Source of the DNA: JAAZFE01 sp034005635
Lineage (GTDB): Bacteria > Verrucomicrobiota > Kiritimatiellia > CAIQIC01 > Lenti-01
Reading direction: 5' to 3'
Assembly: GCA_034005635.1 (NCBI GenBank)
Contig: JAVEUJ010000040.1
Coordinates: forward strand, 1 to 18,221
Length of the DNA: 18,221 bases
This document shows, piece after piece, positions 7,334 through 14,077 of the stretch. The first letter of the stretch is position 1. Each line of letters starts with the position of its first letter. The position numbers were made by a program, and so were the translations under genes. Below the pieces are notes generated by a model. It was given only the letters and a program-made list of their open reading frames with translations, was not told the origin of the DNA and made no database searches.

Positions 7334-8842
7334 ATGGCGCGCGCATGGAAATGGCTGGCGTGCCTGGCCGTGGCGGCTTCGCCTTGGCTCTGTGGTTTGA
7401 CTCACCCGTTCCTGTATGACGATATCGGCATGATTGCCGAAAATGACTTTTTGGCTGACGCCTCCAACTGGACGCAGGTGGTGAGCGGGCAGACGCTGGC
7501 CAACCCGCAGGTGCTGAACGGGCGGCGGCCTGCCGTGCTGGCAACCTTCTTTCTCGATCGCGCCTGGCACGGTTTGCAGCCGACCGGTTGGCGTCTCACC
7601 AGTCTTCTGTTGCATCTGAGCTGTGTGGGATTATGGATGGGGCTGCTGCGGCGACTGGGTGCCGGGGAGTTTGTGGCGCTGGCGGCAGGGCTGTTGTTTG
7701 CCTTGCATCCGGCGGGGGTGGAGGCGGTCCATGCACCCGGATTTCGTGCCGATGTTCTGTGCCTGCTGTTTATGCTGGCGGCGCTCCATTCCATCTTGTC
7801 AGCACACCGTCATGGTTGGCTGGCACTGCTGGGATGCGGCTTGTTTACCGCCTTGGCGCTGTTGTCGAAAGAGACGGCACTGGTGGTGCCCGTGTTAGTG
7901 GGAGCGTTGATGATACTCTTCCCGTCGTTCTTCCCGGCCACAGGATGTCGACGCATGGCCGGGCTGGGCGTGTGCACCGCCGTGGCCGCGGGATTTTTTG
8001 TGCTCTGGATGCTGTTGCCCACTGACGTACAGGCGCTGGGCGGATCATGGAATGGGGAGTCACTGCAATTCCCAGAAACAATCTGGTCAATTCCCGCGCT
8101 ATGGGGCCGCACGGTACGCTTTCTGCTGGTGCCGTGGCCGCTGAATGTAACACCGCAATTTGAACCGGTGACGTCCGTCTCATCAGGGCGATTCTGGGGC
8201 TGGGGAATATTTCTGATGCTCTATTTATTTGCCGCGTGGCGTTGGCGTCGGTCCATGCCATGGATGGCGCTCGGGCTGGTCTGGATACTGGTTATGTTCC
8301 TCCCGGTTTCCAACGGGCTGCCCTTGCTACATCCGATAGCGGATCGGTATCTCTATCCTATGGCGCCGGGTCTGGCCGTGGCGCTGGCATGGGGAATCGC
8401 GCAGGCACCGCGTCCGGCGCGCAGTTGGTTGCTGGCCGTGCTGGCCGTTGTCCTAGCCGGGTTGGTCACGGCGCGGATAAGAGAATGGGAGTCGGGCGAA
8501 CGCTTATGGAGCGTGGCCTATGCGCGCAATCCCCGCAGCGCCACGGCCGCCACATGGCTGGGGCTGCTGCGTGAGGAGGCCGGTGATCCGGCGGAGGCAC
8601 GCGAGTGGTATGTGCGGGCCGTGGAAGCCAATCCTTACGCGGTGGCGGCCTGGATCAATTGGGGCGTGGTGGAGGGCAAGCGTGGCGCGTGGGCCGAATC
8701 GGAACGACTATTGCGACAGGCGCTGGCCGTCCGACCCGAAAGCATCCAGGCGCGTGCCAATCTGGTGACCTGTCTCGATGGGCAGGGACGCCACACGGAA
8801 GCCAACGCGCTTCGTGACGGTCAGGGCAGTCCAAAGCCTTGA
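7334..8842 (+). CDS. TMTC-like membrane glycosyltransferase with C-terminal TPRs
   Basis: 502 aa from the ATG at 7334, seven bases after the previous stop; the open frame runs further upstream but only inside the previous gene. Architecture: an early lumenal loop with FLYDDIGMI (27-34; the acidic DD expected for GT-C catalysis), a conserved loop FALHPAGVEAVHAPGFRAD (122-140) that closely matches the ALHPVHTEAV...RAD signature of TMTC proteins, about ten membrane helices, and two to three TPRs from about residue 400 (WLGLLREEAGDPAEAREWY; AAWINWGVVEGKRGAWAESE). Eukaryotic TMTC1-4 are protein O-mannosyltransferases using dolichyl-phosphate mannose. The bacterial relatives are less studied; pairing with a DPM1-like enzyme supports the same chemistry. 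The last 22 bases overlap the end of the convergent modA-like gene. Confidence 0.8.
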   Translation: MARAWKWLACLAVAASPWLCGLTHPFLYDDIGMIAENDFLADASNWTQVVSGQTLANPQVLNGRRPAVLATFFLDRAWHGLQPTGWRLTSLLLHLSCVGLWMGLLRRLGAGEFVALAAGLLFALHPAGVEAVHAPGFRADVLCLLFMLAALHSILSAHRHGWLALLGCGLFTALALLSKETALVVPVLVGALMILFPSFFPATGCRRMAGLGVCTAVAAGFFVLWMLLPTDVQALGGSWNGESLQFPETIWSIPALWGRTVRFLLVPWPLNVTPQFEPVTSVSSGRFWGWGIFLMLYLFAAWRWRRSMPWMALGLVWILVMFLPVSNGLPLLHPIADRYLYPMAPGLAVALAWGIAQAPRPARSWLLAVLAVVLAGLVTARIREWESGERLWSVAYARNPRSATAATWLGLLREEAGDPAEAREWYVRAVEANPYAVAAWINWGVVEGKRGAWAESERLLRQALAVRPESIQARANLVTCLDGQGRHTEANALRDGQGSPKP

Positions 8843-9300
8843 CGAGCGAAAACCTCGCGCGCGGTATCGGATACCAGGAATTCCAAAAAGGCCATGGCCT
8901 GTACCCGCTGGTCAGATGTGGTCATGACCGCTGCCGAGGCATACTCAGGGCTATGGTCCTCGGTGAGCTCAGATGAATTCGGGCCCGGCAAAATAAGAAT
9001 ATTACGCTTGAGGGTGACGTCCACCCGGCCCTTTTCCTGCGCCTGACGCAGGTGGCGTTCGCCTGCCGGGAAAAAGACATCGACGGGGTTGCCAGAAAAA
9101 ATTTGCTCAAGTAAAATGGTGGAGGGGGCTAGGGATAAACGGATGTCGCTCCCGGTTCGCTCGGCAAAAATCGGGACCAATTCCTTCAAAGCCGGTTGAA
9201 ATATGGAGTCTGCCATGACATTCAAATTTTGAGCCATGGCTTTCGTCGGTATGGCACCAATAGCTGCGGCGGCCAAGATGACTAAGATATACTTTTTCAT
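8821..9300 (-). CDS. Truncated ModA-like periplasmic binding protein
   Basis: 159 aa from the ATG at 9298-9300 (GGAAAG ribosome site); signal peptide ends at AMA-Q (23/24). Residues 25-108 follow lobe 1 of the molybdate-binding protein ModA: strand QNLNVMADSIFQPAL, then LSLAPSTILLEQIFSG, NPVDVFFPAG and RNILILPGPNS. Residues 134-159 (VQAMAFLEFLVSDTAREVFA..GFGLP) match the ModA C-terminal helix. In full-length ModA (about 230-250 aa) some 80-90 residues of lobe 2 lie between these parts; here only about 25 residues remain. Lobe 2 carries part of the oxyanion pocket, so molybdate binding is doubtful. No modB or modC is nearby. The frame, signal peptide and promoter are intact, so it could be a short functional variant or an in-frame-deleted remnant. 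Confidence 0.75.
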   Translation of the reverse strand: MKKYILVILAAAAIGAIPTKAMAQNLNVMADSIFQPALKELVPIFAERTGSDIRLSLAPSTILLEQIFSGNPVDVFFPAGERHLRQAQEKGRVDVTLKRNILILPGPNSSELTEDHSPEYASAAVMTTSDQRVQAMAFLEFLVSDTAREVFARQGFGLP

Positions 9301-9339
9301 GGAGCAACTTTCCTTGCCAAACATTGGACAATCACACTT

Positions 9340-9368
9340 ATTCAAGATTACCCGGTGGGCTTTGTCAA
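9340..9368 (-). promoter_or_regulatory. Likely sigma70-type promoter of the modA-like gene
   Basis: On the minus strand, a perfect TTGACA (-35, at 9363-9368), a 17-base spacer, then TTGAAT (-10, at 9340-9345; 4/6 match). It begins about 15 bases after the radC stop and leaves a leader of about 35 bases before the ATG, so the short modA-like gene seems to have its own promoter. Confidence 0.5.
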
Positions 9369-9382
9369 TTCACGATGCGGTC

Positions 9383-10141
9383 TTAGCTGAAATCGACCAG
9401 CCCTGATTCGCGCAGGCTGGTATATGGGGTCGGCGGGGGGCGGTTGCCGCCAATGATGATGTGATCCAGAACTTGGATGCCGACCACTTTGCCAGTCTCA
9501 ACCAGTTGACGGGTCGTGGCGATATCCTCGGCGGATGGTGTCGGGTCGCCCGAGGGATGGTTGTGGGCAATGATGACGGCCGCCGCCGCCATCCGAATGG
9601 CCTCGCGGAAAACTTCCCGCGGGTGTGACAAGCTGGCATTGAGAATGCCCTTGGTAATTTCCATCGGCGCGCGCCGTAAACGGTATTTCTGGTCGAGGGG
9701 CAGGACCCAGACGACTTCCTGATCCAGGCGCGCCGTCTGGCTCTCGAGTTGTGCCAGCACATGCACCGGCTCGCGAATCAGTCTCTGGGGAATCGCCTCT
9801 TCTTTCCGGGCCCGCCGTCCCAACTCAAATGCGGCACGCAATTCCAAGCGCTTGACGTTTCCCAAGCCCTTGATGCCCAACTCGGCCAATTCTTCCTGAC
9901 TGGCTGAAGCCAGTTGGGCCAGTGATCCCTGATGAGCGTCCAGAAGCTGGCGCGCGAGGTCGATGACACTCTGTCCTGAAATCCCCGACCGCAACAAAAT
10001 GGCCAGCAGCACTTCATCCGGGACGTTTTCAACCCCCACCTCCAACGCCAGTTCTCGAGGGCGGCGATGTCCCGGCAGATCCTTGATTCGCGAAAGCGAG
10101 ATGGTATACGAGCTAGCAGGGGCCGGAAGGGGCGGGTTCAT
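9383..10141 (-). CDS. radC: RadC-family JAB/MPN domain protein
   Basis: 252 aa from the ATG at 10139-10141. An N-terminal UPF0758 region begins with SRIKDLPGHRRPRE (17-30), followed by a helix-hairpin-helix-like segment (about 49-110, LAELGIKGLGNVKRLELRAAFELGRR). The C-terminal metal-binding JAMM motif is complete: E180 in VFREAI, then HNHPSGDPTPSAED with H193, H195, S203 and D206. RadC proteins were once linked to DNA repair, but their biochemical role is unsettled. The frame stays open up to a GTG at 10202-10204 that would add 21 residues encoded partly by a tandem repeat; I prefer the ATG because family homology starts soon after it. The end has a slightly longer loop (GGNRPPPTPYTS) than usual before the final RESGL. 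Confidence 0.93.
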   Translation of the reverse strand: MNPPLPAPASSYTISLSRIKDLPGHRRPRELALEVGVENVPDEVLLAILLRSGISGQSVIDLARQLLDAHQGSLAQLASASQEELAELGIKGLGNVKRLELRAAFELGRRARKEEAIPQRLIREPVHVLAQLESQTARLDQEVVWVLPLDQKYRLRRAPMEITKGILNASLSHPREVFREAIRMAAAAVIIAHNHPSGDPTPSAEDIATTRQLVETGKVVGIQVLDHIIIGGNRPPPTPYTSLRESGLVDFS

Positions 10142-10177
10142 GAAATAGAGGATAGCCTCACTCGACCGACGGGACAA

Positions 10178-10207
10178 GGCAAAGCATACGGTGGCAAAGC
10201 ACACGGT
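10178..10207. repeat. Two-copy 15-bp tandem repeat upstream of radC
   Basis: Two adjacent 15-base units, GGCAAAGCATACGGT (10178-10192) and GGCAAAGCACACGGT (10193-10207), differing at one base. They lie 37-66 bases before the chosen radC start. They may be an incidental duplication or a paired regulator site. Confidence 0.6.
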
Positions 10208-10235
10208 GGGAACAGGAGGAGGCGTTTGTTCAATA

Positions 10236-10272
10236 ATTATAATTAATGAACTCCATTTATTATAATTAATGG
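10236..10272. repeat. AT-rich block with direct repeats and palindrome
   Basis: An A+T-rich island in a G+C-rich region. A 13-base direct repeat, ATTATAATTAATG, occurs at 10236-10248 and 10259-10271 (period 23). The second copy is inside a near-perfect 20-base palindrome (10253-10272, CCAT...ATGG, with one mismatched pair). Each copy contains a palindromic ATTATAAT, so TATAAT -10-like hexamers are present on both strands. It lies about 95-130 bases before radC and beyond the eno terminator, so it most likely holds the radC promoter or an operator. Confidence 0.55.
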
Positions 10273-10374
10273 ATTATATTTTTGGACTCTGAAGGGTGAA
10301 TTAAGTGGGGGCTGGGCTCCCGGACTGGCTGGACGCACCCGGTGAATGGGACGTTCAGGCCAGGCAGTGGATTG

Positions 10375-10406
10375 AAAAAAAATCCCCCGCCGCAGGGCGG
10401 CAGGGG
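10375..10406 (-). terminator. Rho-independent terminator of eno
   Basis: On the minus strand, 20 bases after the enolase stop: stem CCCC-T-GCCGC / GCGGC-GGGG with one bulged base, a 3-base loop (CCT) and, directly after a GA, eight T residues (A run at 10375-10382 on the plus strand). A classic intrinsic terminator, so eno and radC are separate transcripts. Confidence 0.88.
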
Positions 10407-10425
10407 ACGGGGGCCCGACGCAGTC

Positions 10426-11691
10426 TCAGCCGTAGGTGGCAGCGGCACCGAGTTCCTCTTCGATCCGCAGGAGCTGGTTATATTTGCAGATGCGGTCCGT
10501 GCGGCTGAGCGAGCCAGTCTTGATCTGCCCGGCGTTTATGGCGACGGCGAGGTCGGCGATGAAGCTGTCCTCGGTCTCGCCCGAGCGGTGGCTGATGACA
10601 TTGGTGTAGCTGTGACGCTTGGCCAGATCGATGGCAGCAAGAGTTTCCGAGACGGTGCCAATCTGGTTGACCTTGATCAGGATCGAGTTGGCCACGCCCA
10701 GATCAATGCCCTTCTGCAGGAATTTGACGTTGGTGACGAACAGATCATCGCCCACCAGCTGGATTTTCTTGCCGAGTTTTTCGGTCAGCAATTTCCAGCC
10801 ATCCCAGTCGCCTTCGGCCAAGCCGTCTTCGATAGAGATAATGGGGAATTTCTTGATCCACTCTTCGTACATGGCGATCATATCGGCTGCCGAGCGGCGG
10901 GATTTATCGCTCTTGCTGAGGATGTACATCTTCGTTTTGGCGTCAAAGAACTCGCTGGCGGCGACATCAAGGGCGATGAAGACGTCCTTGCCAGGCTTGT
11001 AGCCGGCGGCTTTGGTAGCCGCAACGAGGGCTTCCAATGCGGCGGTGTTGCTGGCGAGGGCCGGAGCGAATCCACCTTCGTCACCGACGGCGGTGGACAG
11101 ACCCTTGGACTTCAGAATTTTCCTGAGGGCATGGAATATCTCGGTACCCATGCGCAGGGCGGCAGAAAAGGTCTTGGCGCCGCGCGGCACGATCATGAAT
11201 TCCTGCACATCGATTGGGGCGTCGGAGTGGGCACCGCCGTTGATGACATTCATCATCGGCACGGGCAGGGCATGGGCATTGAGTCCGCCCAGATGGCGAT
11301 AGAGAGGAATTTCCAGGAGAGTGGCGGCGGCGCGGGCTACAGCCATCGAAACGCCCAGCATGGCATTGGCGCCGAGCTTGGATTTTGTTTCGGTTCCATC
11401 GAGCGCAATCATGGCGGCATCGACAGCGGCCTGGTCCCGAGCGTCCATGCCGATAATGGCTTTGGCGATCAGGGTGTTGACGTTCTTAACGGCCTTGAGC
11501 GTCCCCTTGCCGAGATAGCGCTTGGCATCGCCGTCGCGCAATTCAAGGGCTTCGTTAGCGCCGGTGGAGGCGCCAGAGGGGACGGCGGCGCGGCCGAGGA
11601 CGCCGCTGGAGAGGATGACATCGGCTTCGAGGGTGGGATTACCGCGCGAGTCGAGGATCTCGCGAGCGTGGACGGATTCGATCTGGAACAT
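10426..11691 (-). CDS. eno: Enolase (phosphopyruvate hydratase)
   Basis: 421 aa; converts 2-phosphoglycerate to phosphoenolpyruvate in glycolysis. All expected landmarks are present: AREILDSRGNPTLE (9-22), the mobile loop PSGASTG (38-44), QEF with E164, GDEGGFAP with catalytic E205, Mg2+ ligands D242, E288 and D315, catalytic K340 in LIKVNQIG, SHRSGETED (367-375), and the C-terminal RICKYNQLLRIEEELG. Slightly shorter than the usual 425-432. The start ATG (11689-11691) has a strong GGAG ribosome site. The usual NGGxHA loop reads NGGAHSDAP, a mild variation. It is transcribed alone: gaps on both sides, and a strong terminator downstream. Confidence 0.98.
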   Translation of the reverse strand: MFQIESVHAREILDSRGNPTLEADVILSSGVLGRAAVPSGASTGANEALELRDGDAKRYLGKGTLKAVKNVNTLIAKAIIGMDARDQAAVDAAMIALDGTETKSKLGANAMLGVSMAVARAAATLLEIPLYRHLGGLNAHALPVPMMNVINGGAHSDAPIDVQEFMIVPRGAKTFSAALRMGTEIFHALRKILKSKGLSTAVGDEGGFAPALASNTAALEALVAATKAAGYKPGKDVFIALDVAASEFFDAKTKMYILSKSDKSRRSAADMIAMYEEWIKKFPIISIEDGLAEGDWDGWKLLTEKLGKKIQLVGDDLFVTNVKFLQKGIDLGVANSILIKVNQIGTVSETLAAIDLAKRHSYTNVISHRSGETEDSFIADLAVAINAGQIKTGSLSRTDRICKYNQLLRIEEELGAAATYG

Positions 11692-11758
11692 ATGGGATTC
11701 TCCTGGTCTGTTATTTTAAAGTTTTGGGTTTGGCCCGAGGTCTGGGCGTCAGAGAAAC

Positions 11759-11786
11759 ACTCTACACGGAGGGGGTAAAAAGGCAA
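11759..11786 (-). promoter_or_regulatory. Possible eno promoter
   Basis: Minus strand: TTGCCT (11781-11786), a 16-base spacer, then TAGAGT (11759-11764), each 4/6 to consensus. It would give a leader of about 60 bases before the enolase ribosome site. Weak matches, but well placed. Confidence 0.28.
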
Positions 11787-11806
11787 CTGTATTAGGGCTG
11801 CAGAGA

Positions 11807-11824
11807 GCCGCGCGGGGGCGCGGC
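11807..11824. terminator. Strong GC hairpin between the unknown gene and eno
   Basis: Perfect 7-bp arms GCCGCGC and GCGCGGC around a 4-base loop, about 50 bases after the stop of the gene at 11876-12469. There is no T run after it on the minus strand, so it may be a rho-assisted terminator or an RNA-stabilising hairpin and not a classic intrinsic terminator. Confidence 0.4.
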
Positions 11825-11875
11825 CAGAATTCAGGAACCAGGAGTCAAAATCCAGAAGGGACGGATTTGCTATGC

Positions 11876-12469
11876 TTAATGTGATCCCGGCAAGGCATCC
11901 AAGAGAGGTTGGGCTTGGGCCGCGGGGAGGACGCGATAGGCAGGTTGGTGAGCGGCGCGGTAGGTGGCGCTGTGGTGGATGGCGGGGAAACCCTTGGGGC
12001 GCATGTGGCGGTCGAGCCGGAGCCATTCGGTGCGGGTCAGATGGCCTTGGGGCTGGTTGCGCAGGGCGCGGCCAAGAGCAGTCCATGCTTGTCGGAAGCG
12101 TTTAGGAGAGGAGTCGAAGGAAAGTGCACCGGCGACAAAGGCCGCTTGGAGGGCGTCGGGTGAGCCGCCGCGTTCGCGGTAAGGACGGAGATTGAGCCGA
12201 CCGATTTGCCCTTCGGGGTCGAGGGGGATCCAGAGCGGTTCGTCGGGAAACGGCGGCGAAAGGGTGGTCCATTCCTGTTCGAGCCACTGACGGGCAGCGG
12301 TTGGATTTTCGATAGCATGTTCACCGCCGCGAGTGGCATGGAAGAGCCATTTGTAGGCATCCTCGATGCGCAGTTCCGGGTCTGCGGGGGCCTGGGCCAG
12401 GAAGAAGTCCGTGACGGGGCTGGAAGCGGGGAACAGCCAGAGAAACAATGCCAACGGAAGAAATTTCAT
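11876..12469 (-). CDS. Exported protein of unknown function
   Basis: 197 aa from the ATG at 12467-12469, chosen because it begins a clear signal peptide (MKFLPLALFLWLFPASSP); the frame is open 25 codons further up. I do not recognise the family. The mature protein is mostly alpha-helical by eye and rich in Trp, Pro and Arg: EDAYKWLFHATRGGEHAIEN (about 41-60), a helix RQWLEQEW, then YRERGGSPDALQAAFVAGAL, RQAWTALGRALR, LTRTEWLRLDR and a Pro/Ala tail. No cysteine pair or lipobox is seen. Because the opposite strand also has open frames, reality rests on the signal peptide, the protein-like composition and the divergent arrangement with nikR. No ribosome site is obvious. Confidence 0.7.
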   Translation of the reverse strand: MKFLPLALFLWLFPASSPVTDFFLAQAPADPELRIEDAYKWLFHATRGGEHAIENPTAARQWLEQEWTTLSPPFPDEPLWIPLDPEGQIGRLNLRPYRERGGSPDALQAAFVAGALSFDSSPKRFRQAWTALGRALRNQPQGHLTRTEWLRLDRHMRPKGFPAIHHSATYRAAHQPAYRVLPAAQAQPLLDALPGSH

Positions 12470-12543
12470 AGGATGCGGGGTAGAATAAGAGGGATTAGCG
12501 TTGGGAGCAAATGAAACCTTGCCCAAGGATTGAAAATCCGCCA

Positions 12544-12559
12544 TTCATACGAATATGAA
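12544..12559. promoter_or_regulatory. Inverted repeat over the nikR start codon, candidate operator
   Basis: TTCATA (12544-12549) and TATGAA (12554-12559), perfect arms with a 4-base gap, covering the nikR ATG and lying in the 85-bp space between nikR and the divergent exported-protein gene. The half sites resemble the GTATGA/TCATAC halves of the E. coli NikR operator, but in opposite orientation and with much shorter spacing. Autoregulation is therefore possible but unproven. Confidence 0.3.
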
Positions 12560-12995
12560 AAATCGTAATACTAATGAGTCGCGCAGAGTGGCGCGGCTGA
12601 GTCTGTCACTGCCGACTGAACTGGCGGCGGAGCTGGATGGGCTGGTGCGCGCCAAAGGAGCGGCGAGTCGCTCGGCGCTGGTGGCGGAGCTGGTACGGGA
12701 AGCGGTGGTAGAGCACCAGTCGCGCAAGGGGCGCCAGGAAGTGGCGGGGGCAATCACGATGGTCTATGACCACCATGCCCGGAATTTGCAGGCCAAGCTG
12801 ACAAGTTTGCAGCACGACGCGGAGGGGTTGATCGTGGCGGTGATGCATGTGCACTTGAGCCACCACGATTGTTTGGAAGTGCTGGCGGTGCGAGGGGCCG
12901 CGGACAGGGTCCGCAAGCTGGCGGACCAACTGGCGGCGGTGCGGGCGGTGAAGCACGCGAAACTGACAATCACGACGACGGAGCACGGGCATTGA
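12555..12995 (+). CDS. nikR: Nickel-responsive regulator NikR
   Basis: 146 aa, the typical length. An N-terminal ribbon-helix-helix DNA-binding domain (RRVARLSLSLPTELAAELDG, 10-29, then SRSALVAELVREAV) is followed by an ACT-like metal-binding domain. The nickel ligands known from E. coli NikR (His76, His87, His89, Cys95) are all present as H87 in LQHD, H98 and H100 in MHVH, and C106 in HDCLEV. The family segments GAITMVYDHH and VKHAKLTITTT also match. Normally it represses nickel uptake genes when nickel is abundant. Here no nickel transporter is adjacent: two bases after its stop a secreted protein begins, then a pseudopilin. A small palindrome covers its start codon. Confidence 0.95.
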   Translation: MKNRNTNESRRVARLSLSLPTELAAELDGLVRAKGAASRSALVAELVREAVVEHQSRKGRQEVAGAITMVYDHHARNLQAKLTSLQHDAEGLIVAVMHVHLSHHDCLEVLAVRGAADRVRKLADQLAAVRAVKHAKLTITTTEHGH

Positions 12996-12997
12996 AC

Positions 12998-14077
12998 ATG
13001 AAGAAGATATGGCGGGTAGCGGTGTTGGTGATGGTTTGGAGCGCGGGGGCGTTTGCGCAGACGGCGGTCGTGACGCATGCAGAACTGCAAGCCGTGAAGG
13101 CGGATGGTTCCAGCGCCTGGACGGAGAGCTTTCCCTTCACAATTCAGGGCGTGATTGTGAATGACCCAGAGGAGATGCTAGATCCGACCTACGATCCGAT
13201 GGCCACGGCGGAGGAGCACTCGGGTGGGCAATATCAGCTGTTTATCCAAGCGGTGGGAACTGGCGACCGCGGCGGCACGGCGTTGTGGATGGCGCAGAAT
13301 TACGAGGCGATGGGGTCTTGGATCCCGGCCGGCAACGATTACGGTACAGACTGGACGAACGAGATCAACCGAGTGATGTTCGATTCCAACGGGCGGAAAT
13401 TCCGCAAGGGCGATTTGATCGAAGTGACGGCGCGCAAGGCGCTGTTCTACAATGGCAAGCGCAACATCAATGAAAACCACCGGATCACGGCCGCCAACGA
13501 CTTCGACGTCGTGCTGCTGAAGGCGAACGTGGGGTTGCCGCAGGCGGAGGCGATTACGCTGGCTGACCTGAAAAATACGGATGACAGCGCGATTTTCGAC
13601 GCGACACGCGCGACGGGCGGCGAACATTGGCAGGGGATGCGGGTGCGGCTGGACGGCATCCGGCTGGCGACCACGAACGGCTGGGGCAAATCCAACTGGG
13701 CTGATCGAATTTGTATGGCGACTAACGATAGCGGTCGGAGTCTGAAATTACGAATGCCGTTGACGAATCTAGGGCCGCCTAAGGCCACCTCAGAATGGTT
13801 CGCAGTCACGGGTATTCTGAATCAAGAGGACAGCAATACCAACGGCTACGAATTATTCGTGCAGGAGATTGGGCCGGTGCTGCATGTGGCACAAGGGCCT
13901 GCGGGCGGCGTGGCGGTTAGCTTCACAACCGATTACGAGGGGTATGTACTGGAAGCAACCGATGACTTGGAAAGCGGCGAGTGGAGTCCGGTGGATATCA
14001 CGCCGGTGCGCGTGATCAGGATGGAAGACGAGAGTGACTTACCTAACCGCACCTATCGCTTGAGGAAGGCCGATTGA
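12998..14077 (+). CDS. Secreted protein with OB-fold-like segments
   Basis: 359 aa from the ATG at 12998, two bases after the nikR stop. Signal peptide to AFA-Q (20/21). Two beta-rich segments resemble OB folds of the kind found in extracellular nucleases: about 45-175 (FPFTIQGVIVND, GGQYQLFIQAVG, FRKGDLIEVTARKALFYNGK) and about 210-293 (WQGMRVRLDGIRLA, SEWFAVTGILNQ, NGYELFVQEIG). The C-terminal 60 residues (VSFTTDYEGYVLEATDDL..GEW..V and final TYRLRK) match a short module frequent at the ends of Verrucomicrobia-type secreted proteins. Function unknown; a surface or nucleic-acid-binding role is inference. The last four bases overlap the start of the pseudopilin gene. Confidence 0.75.
   Translation: MKKIWRVAVLVMVWSAGAFAQTAVVTHAELQAVKADGSSAWTESFPFTIQGVIVNDPEEMLDPTYDPMATAEEHSGGQYQLFIQAVGTGDRGGTALWMAQNYEAMGSWIPAGNDYGTDWTNEINRVMFDSNGRKFRKGDLIEVTARKALFYNGKRNINENHRITAANDFDVVLLKANVGLPQAEAITLADLKNTDDSAIFDATRATGGEHWQGMRVRLDGIRLATTNGWGKSNWADRICMATNDSGRSLKLRMPLTNLGPPKATSEWFAVTGILNQEDSNTNGYELFVQEIGPVLHVAQGPAGGVAVSFTTDYEGYVLEATDDLESGEWSPVDITPVRVIRMEDESDLPNRTYRLRKAD

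Noticed and set aside
10342..11778. 478-codon open frame on the plus strand
   Set aside because: It lies opposite enolase, whose catalytic residues are all intact. The frame is a mirror of G+C-rich codon use and its translation resembles no protein family.
11469..12086. 205-codon minus-strand open frame spanning the eno start and its upstream gap
   Set aside because: It overlaps two better-supported genes in another frame and its translation is Pro/Ser/Arg-rich without structure.
12549..12559. ACGAATATGAA shared by the nikR start and the GxxExxY start
   Set aside because: An 11-base identity, mostly explained by a start codon followed by Lys plus an A/T-rich flank; no repeat partner near nikR, so treated as chance.
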